Source of the DNA: RGIG4034 sp045628945
GTDB lineage: Bacteria; Bacillota; Clostridia; Lachnospirales; Lachnospiraceae
Direction: 5' to 3'
Assembly: GCA_045628945.1 (NCBI GenBank)
Contig: JAZQQG010000039.1
Coordinates: forward strand, 49,960-113,959
DNA: 64,000 nucleotides
A program made the position numbers and the translations under genes. Under the pieces are notes generated by a model. That model did no database searches, had not been told where the DNA came from, and worked only from the letters and a program-made list of their open reading frames with translations. Below are positions 60,696 through 64,000 of the stretch, piece after piece. Each line of letters opens with the position of its first letter. The stretch's first letter is position 1.

Positions 60696-60732
60696 GTTGA
60701 ACGATGCACCATTTTTGGCGGGTCGTTCAGGC
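60696..60732. repeat. GAACGATGCACC hairpin repeat
   Basis: GTTGAACGATGCACCATTTT followed by TGGCGGGTCGTTCAGGC; GAACGA pairs with TCGTTC. It separates two gene remnants. Confidence 0.75.
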
Positions 60733-61011
60733 ATCGTCCAATATACAAAGGATGTTTCTTTCTGGAAAAAGTTAGCAAAAACACCAGAGGCCTATCGGCA
60801 ACATAAGAAAAATATAGCTGATGCTATTTTGTATCGTATCGAAGAACGTTTTCCTTCTTATACAGGAAAAATAAAAGTTTTGGATACTTGGCCCCCTTAC
60901 TCCTATATCAAACGACTTAACTGCTACAATGGTGCCTATATGCGCTGTATTACTACAGCTGCCTCCTTAGGAAAACTGGTTATCGAAAAGATAAAGGCTA
61001 ATCAATCTTAA
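60733..61011 (+). pseudogene. 3' remnant of an NAD(P)/FAD-dependent oxidoreductase gene
   Basis: An open frame of 92 codons without start. The region FPSYTGKIKVLDTWPPYSY and NCYNGAYMRCITT resembles the C-terminus of phytoene-desaturase-like FAD oxidoreductases (cofactor-binding pattern DxxTPxTYxRYxxxxxGxxM). The 5' two thirds are missing and replaced by the hairpin repeat. Confidence 0.6.
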
Positions 61012-61750
61012 CCGATCCCATATTGCAGTCCACTTCTAATACATACTTACCACCCGTTGTCTTATAACTATTTCCGCTTCTCTTTCCATCTATGGAAACA
61101 CTGCCCATATCAGCCTTGGCCGTAATGGAGTAGTCCTCCAAATATCCTGCAACGGTTATATTTGCTGCACCCATATCACAGGATACGGACATATCTTCAA
61201 AAGCGATATTATCAAGTTTTGCTTTACCCATATCTAAGTCACAGGATGCATGCGTAAAGGTTACGTCATTTACCTCTAAGTCACCCATATCTAAATCAAT
61301 ATCCACGTCCTTTGCGGTGATTCCTTCAATGTTTGCCTTTCCCATATCCAGTTCTACAGACAAATCTTCCAGATCGTCTGCAAGGGTAATGACAACCTTA
61401 ATATTTAAGGAAGGGGCTCCAAACAAGAATACGCCTCTCGCTCCATTCTGCACGACATGTAAGGAACCATCAGACGATAATGTGTAGGTCGGCTGGTATC
61501 TGTCATCTGAGCAGGAAATAGAAATGGATGATTCCGTTCCCTTCTTTATCTCGAGATCTCCCATACCCATAGCAACATCAACAGATTTTACCTGCCCTAA
61601 AGGTTCATCCTTTCGGATAGCCACACCTTCTCCTTGAAAGAAAGTTGTGAAATGACGAAGAACGCCAAATGCTATACAGCATAGTGTAATAACCCCCACA
61701 ATAATCATTATGGTTGCTTTTGTTCTTCTAATCTTTCTCTGCTCGTCCAT
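60998..61750 (-). CDS. DUF4097 beta-helix membrane protein
   Basis: 250 aa. One N-terminal membrane helix (ATIMIIVGVITLCCIAFGV), then a C-terminal adhesin-like beta-helix with repeated ELDMGKANIEGI, DLDMGDLEVNDV, DLDMGKAKLDNI, SCDMGAANITV units. DUF4097 proteins occur in cell-envelope stress loci. ATG 61750 has GGGGAGGAAG upstream, overlapping the end of the DUF1700 gene region. Confidence 0.85.
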   Translation of the reverse strand: MDEQRKIRRTKATIMIIVGVITLCCIAFGVLRHFTTFFQGEGVAIRKDEPLGQVKSVDVAMGMGDLEIKKGTESSISISCSDDRYQPTYTLSSDGSLHVVQNGARGVFLFGAPSLNIKVVITLADDLEDLSVELDMGKANIEGITAKDVDIDLDMGDLEVNDVTFTHASCDLDMGKAKLDNIAFEDMSVSCDMGAANITVAGYLEDYSITAKADMGSVSIDGKRSGNSYKTTGGKYVLEVDCNMGSVKID

Positions 61751-61751
61751 T

Positions 61752-62699
61752 TTATTCTTCCTCCCCACATGTGGTTTCTAAGATTTTGTGCACTACTGCT
61801 GCCACAGGCCATACCACCCAGGTGATATTCCATGCAAAGGTTATAAAGCTAATGCTGATATATAAGCAGGTCATAATTCCCCAGTAAATGCCCATGAAGA
61901 TTTCCATTCCTGTGGAGTGATAAACAATTCGCCCGCTGTCCTTGCTGTAAGTGCTTCCTACTGTACCAGCCGGATTTGCAGAAAGCAGTCTTTTATATAA
62001 GCTTTCTGGTACATTCACACTAATCATTAGCATGGTTGCCACACCAATCATTACAAACATAAAAGCTGGCATTATCTTATGGGTACTAATGATACAAGGA
62101 ACAAAGCAAGTACAGTATAGAAAAACAGCAATGGCTCTAATCCACAAAGCGGAAGAGGACTTTTTCTGTTGCTTCACGTACTCTACTGTTCCAAGTTCTA
62201 GGAAATAAGGACTCTGCAATCTTTCTTTCCACTCTTTCAAAATGCTTCCCTGGACTATCATAAATACTACACCGATAGCGATAAAAACAAATAATCCTGC
62301 CGCACCAAATAAATCTTCCATTCTGGTATGATCAGAAATAATCGCAGGTACAACACAACAGATAAAGAAGCAAACACCTATTCCACAAAGAAGGCCTGCT
62401 TTCTTGTAATCCTTCTCAATCGTTCTAACCTCTTCTAGGGTCATCTCTCCTGCTTCCGTACGATAAGCTCCGTCATGGATAACATCCTCTGGTAATCCTA
62501 TGATGTCCTTTAACTCATCCAAATTACCAAACTCCGTAATGACCTTTGCAACCGCCTCATTATCACTGACACCCTCTTTTTTCAGATTGGTGTACTTATC
62601 CTCTGCCATCTCCAATAAATGTGCTTTTGCCTTCATAACTTCAGCAGAATTGGGAAAATGTATAAATAAACTTTCTAAGTACTGTTTTATGGTTTCCAT
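61752..62699 (-). CDS. DUF1700/HAAS-type membrane protein
   Basis: 315 aa. N-terminal HAAS-like helical domain (IKQYLESLFIHFPNSAEVMK in part; EAVAKVITEFGNLDELKD), then six to seven membrane helices. Typical arrangement PadR-HAAS/DUF1700-DUF4097. It is 2 nt downstream of the PadR gene. Confidence 0.85.
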   Translation of the reverse strand: METIKQYLESLFIHFPNSAEVMKAKAHLLEMAEDKYTNLKKEGVSDNEAVAKVITEFGNLDELKDIIGLPEDVIHDGAYRTEAGEMTLEEVRTIEKDYKKAGLLCGIGVCFFICCVVPAIISDHTRMEDLFGAAGLFVFIAIGVVFMIVQGSILKEWKERLQSPYFLELGTVEYVKQQKKSSSALWIRAIAVFLYCTCFVPCIISTHKIMPAFMFVMIGVATMLMISVNVPESLYKRLLSANPAGTVGSTYSKDSGRIVYHSTGMEIFMGIYWGIMTCLYISISFITFAWNITWVVWPVAAVVHKILETTCGEEE

Positions 62700-62701
62700 A
62701 G

Positions 62702-63034
62702 TTATTCCTCTCTTTCAATAAAATGTTCTATAACATCCTTGGTTAAATCCCACTCTTCACACTTTGCTTTATAATGCATCGCTCCACTTTCTGTAATCTG
62801 GTAATAGGTTCTTTTCTTACCGCTACTATCGTCAATAAAGCTTTGCACAAATCCCGCTTTTTCCAATCTGGTAAATGCAGAGTATAATGTTGTTTCTTTA
62901 ATAATATATTTCTCTTCCGAAATCTCACGAATCTGTTTCTGAATCTCATATCCGTAAGAAGGTGCATCTTTAAGCAGGTAGAGGATGATGGTATCGTTAT
63001 ATCCTCTAATAACATCACTGCTGATCTCTGCCAT
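62702..63034 (-). CDS. PadR family transcriptional regulator
   Basis: 110 aa winged-helix repressor: MAEISSDVIRGYNDTIILYL start, LLKDAPSYGYEIQKQI, KETTLYSAFTRLEKAGFV, SSGKKRTYYQITESG. It likely controls its own operon with the DUF1700 and DUF4097 genes. ATG 63034 has AAGGAG upstream. Three repeats lie upstream. Confidence 0.92.
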   Translation of the reverse strand: MAEISSDVIRGYNDTIILYLLKDAPSYGYEIQKQIREISEEKYIIKETTLYSAFTRLEKAGFVQSFIDDSSGKKRTYYQITESGAMHYKAKCEEWDLTKDVIEHFIEREE

Positions 63035-63072
63035 AGTATTCTCCTTTCCACTTACTACGTCTATCATACTTT

Positions 63073-63110
63073 GTCTGTCGTACTCTATCTGTCGTAGTAT
63101 GTCTGACATA
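63073..63110 (-). promoter_or_regulatory. Three direct repeats upstream of padR, candidate operator
   Basis: TCTGTCGTA, TCTGTCGTA and TCTGACATA are spaced at about 14 nt. This is a reasonable PadR self-control region. The -10/-35 boxes are not obvious. Confidence 0.5.
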
Positions 63111-63173
63111 GCAAGTGTATTATGATGGCTTATCTTTGTCAACACATTTTTTGAAATCCTGTAAAATATATTT

Positions 63174-63548
63174 ATGAAATTCATCACACCACAAACGGTA
63201 CAAGAGCATAAGGTTTTGCAAGGGCTCTGCCACTTCATCCCCCGGCATGTAAATAATCGTTTCCTTTTGTATGCCATGGAATGCCTGCGACTTCCCAGCC
63301 GAAAGAAACTGCGGAATCGCCATTTGGCAGATAATAAAAGTAACCTACGAAAAGAACAGGGCTTTCTAAATAACCAGAAAAGCTACAGAAAAATCTTTTA
63401 CGGAAAAGAAAGATTTTCTTACAGTGGCCGCGAAGTAATTGCCCTCTACAATGATCTTCTTGGGCTTGGGCATCCCCGTCCACTACATGAATTAATCTAT
63501 TACTTTGAGAAAAAAGGTCTGCTTCTACAGGGCAGCTTTGTCAGATAA
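63174..63548 (+). CDS. Doubtful ORF of unknown function
   Basis: 124 codons, no ribosome binding site before the ATG, basic composition in its first half. The C-terminal end (EVIALYNDLLGLGHPRPLHE) looks protein-like but has no known family. It could be a remnant or non-coding. Confidence 0.25.
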   Translation: MKFITPQTVQEHKVLQGLCHFIPRHVNNRFLLYAMECLRLPSRKKLRNRHLADNKSNLRKEQGFLNNQKSYRKIFYGKERFSYSGREVIALYNDLLGLGHPRPLHELIYYFEKKGLLLQGSFVR

Positions 63549-63649
63549 GATACCCAAACATTGGACTTTCGGAGGAAAAAGTACAAGGGGGTTGGAGTTT
63601 GAATCCAAAAATTTTCGAAATTATTTCGCACTGGTTGACATAATATATA

Positions 63650-63678
63650 TTGACTATCTCCACTCTTTTTGCTATATT
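63650..63678 (+). promoter_or_regulatory. Promoter of the AbiF-associated RNA/gene
   Basis: TTGACT (63650-63655), 17-nt spacer, TATATT (63673-63678). The predicted start site is about 63685, just before a hairpin. Confidence 0.7.
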
Positions 63679-63685
63679 ATACTTA

Positions 63686-63745
63686 ACAACTCCCTCAGGC
63701 CTCTGCGGAAACGCATGCACACTTGAGGGCTTTCTGTTTATATGG
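63686..63745 (+). ncRNA. Small structured RNA upstream of Abi_2/AbiF (abiF-RNA-like)
   Basis: A hairpin with outer stem CCCTCA (63692-63697) / TGAGGG (63724-63729) and inner TGCG-GAAA-CGCA tetraloop stem (63704-63715). It lies between a promoter and the Abi_2 gene, the location of the reported abiF RNA motif. CTTTCTGTTT after the stem may give partial termination. It is likely an RNA partner (antitoxin or regulator) of the protein. Confidence 0.6.
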
Positions 63746-63754
63746 GGAATATTT

Positions 63755-64000
63755 ATGGGCGAACGGGTATTCAAGACACTTGATCAGCAACTTGACATTT
63801 TAATCAGTCGAGGATTAAACATTAAGGAAGAAGATAAAGAATCCGCTAAGGATTTCTTGTTAAAAAACAATTATTACAGAATTAGCGGATATTCACTTAC
63901 TTTAAGAAATCATGATGTGTTTTATGATAATGTCACATTTCAAAATATTATAGACATATATAATTTTGATCATAAATTACGTCATATTCTTTTAGAACAT
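63755..64000 (+). CDS. Abi_2 (AbiD/AbiF-like) abortive infection protein, 3' partial
   Basis: 82 codons to the window edge. The start GERVFKTLDQQLDILISRGL and LLKNNYYRISGYSLTLR are typical of Abi_2/AbiF proteins, HEPN-fold RNase-like defence proteins that stop phage growth. GGGGAAT precedes the ATG. A structured RNA and promoter lie upstream. Confidence 0.85.
   Translation, partial: MGERVFKTLDQQLDILISRGLNIKEEDKESAKDFLLKNNYYRISGYSLTLRNHDVFYDNVTFQNIIDIYNFDHKLRHILLEH

Noticed and set aside
63235..63483. Minus-strand 82-codon frame opposite the doubtful ORF
   Set aside because: No ribosome binding site or recognisable family; neither strand gives convincing coding evidence here.
1..64000. CRISPR arrays, tRNA or rRNA genes
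   Set aside because: No regularly spaced direct repeats of CRISPR type and no cloverleaf or rRNA sequence was recognised by eye; a covariance search could still find a tRNA.

Overview
The window looks like a chromosome segment of a motile, polysaccharide-degrading Firmicute of the Clostridia, most like a Lachnospiraceae member. Evidence: strong AAGGAGG-type ribosome binding sites, a SigD/FliA-type flagellin promoter, a cobalamin riboswitch with an intrinsic terminator, Gram-positive style lipoproteins, and GH43/GH5/GH3 enzymes for plant beta-glycans. This is inferred from gene content; there is no rRNA in the window and I saw no tRNA.

Layout. 0-16 kb is mostly minus strand: the end of an ammonium transporter-PII fusion, a flagellin with its own sigma-28-type promoter, an overlapping PHP / phosphoribosyltransferase / glycosyltransferase group, a MATE exporter, an MscS channel, a GGDEF protein, an ABC exporter pair, an acetyltransferase with a CapA-like lipoprotein, and an SPFH protein with a small membrane protein. 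16.2-26 kb is a plus-strand run in which many genes overlap: pseudaminic acid synthase (likely for glycosylating flagellin), a formyltransferase-fold enzyme, a GH43 glycosidase, an exported serine protease, a coiled-coil membrane protein, a nuclease-like lipoprotein, YhaO/YhaN-like repair proteins and MazG. 26-32.5 kb holds a zinc-ribbon membrane protein, a VOC protein, HflX, a small ORF followed by hairpins, a TVP38-family protein, and the radical-SAM/DUF4130 DNA metabolism pair. 32.8-36.2 kb has a GH5 mannanase gene interrupted by an in-frame TAG and a GH3 beta-glucosidase.

36.2-38.5 kb is the most coherent unusual unit. A cobalamin riboswitch with a terminator precedes a lipoprotein with two DUF4430 (transcobalamin C-terminal-like) domains and a membrane-anchored protein with alpha/alpha-toroid-like repeats. 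Together they resemble the two halves of animal transcobalamin/intrinsic factor as separate surface proteins. Next come methionine aminopeptidase, aroE, a shikimate kinase and a sodium:solute symporter. 42.8-45.8 kb carries a candidate toxin-antitoxin pair (HTH-DUF3990 plus partner) and a Fic protein. 49.6-53 kb encodes a TetM/EF-G-like GTPase fused to a YacP/Rae1-type NYN nuclease domain, followed by a YlmH-type S4 protein, which suggests ribosome rescue or mRNA surveillance.

From about 53 kb to the right end the DNA is visibly more AT-rich and has an accessory character: a Fic-like protein without the catalytic His, two exported trypsin-like proteins, a DUF4143 ATPase, an AbiE antitoxin whose toxin gene is truncated, several gene fragments, a PadR/DUF1700/DUF4097 envelope-stress operon, and at the right edge an Abi_2/AbiF-like gene preceded by a promoter and a small structured RNA. 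A family of short hairpin repeats (GAACGATGCA...CGTTC) is scattered from 49 to 61 kb, often at the junctions of genes and gene fragments.
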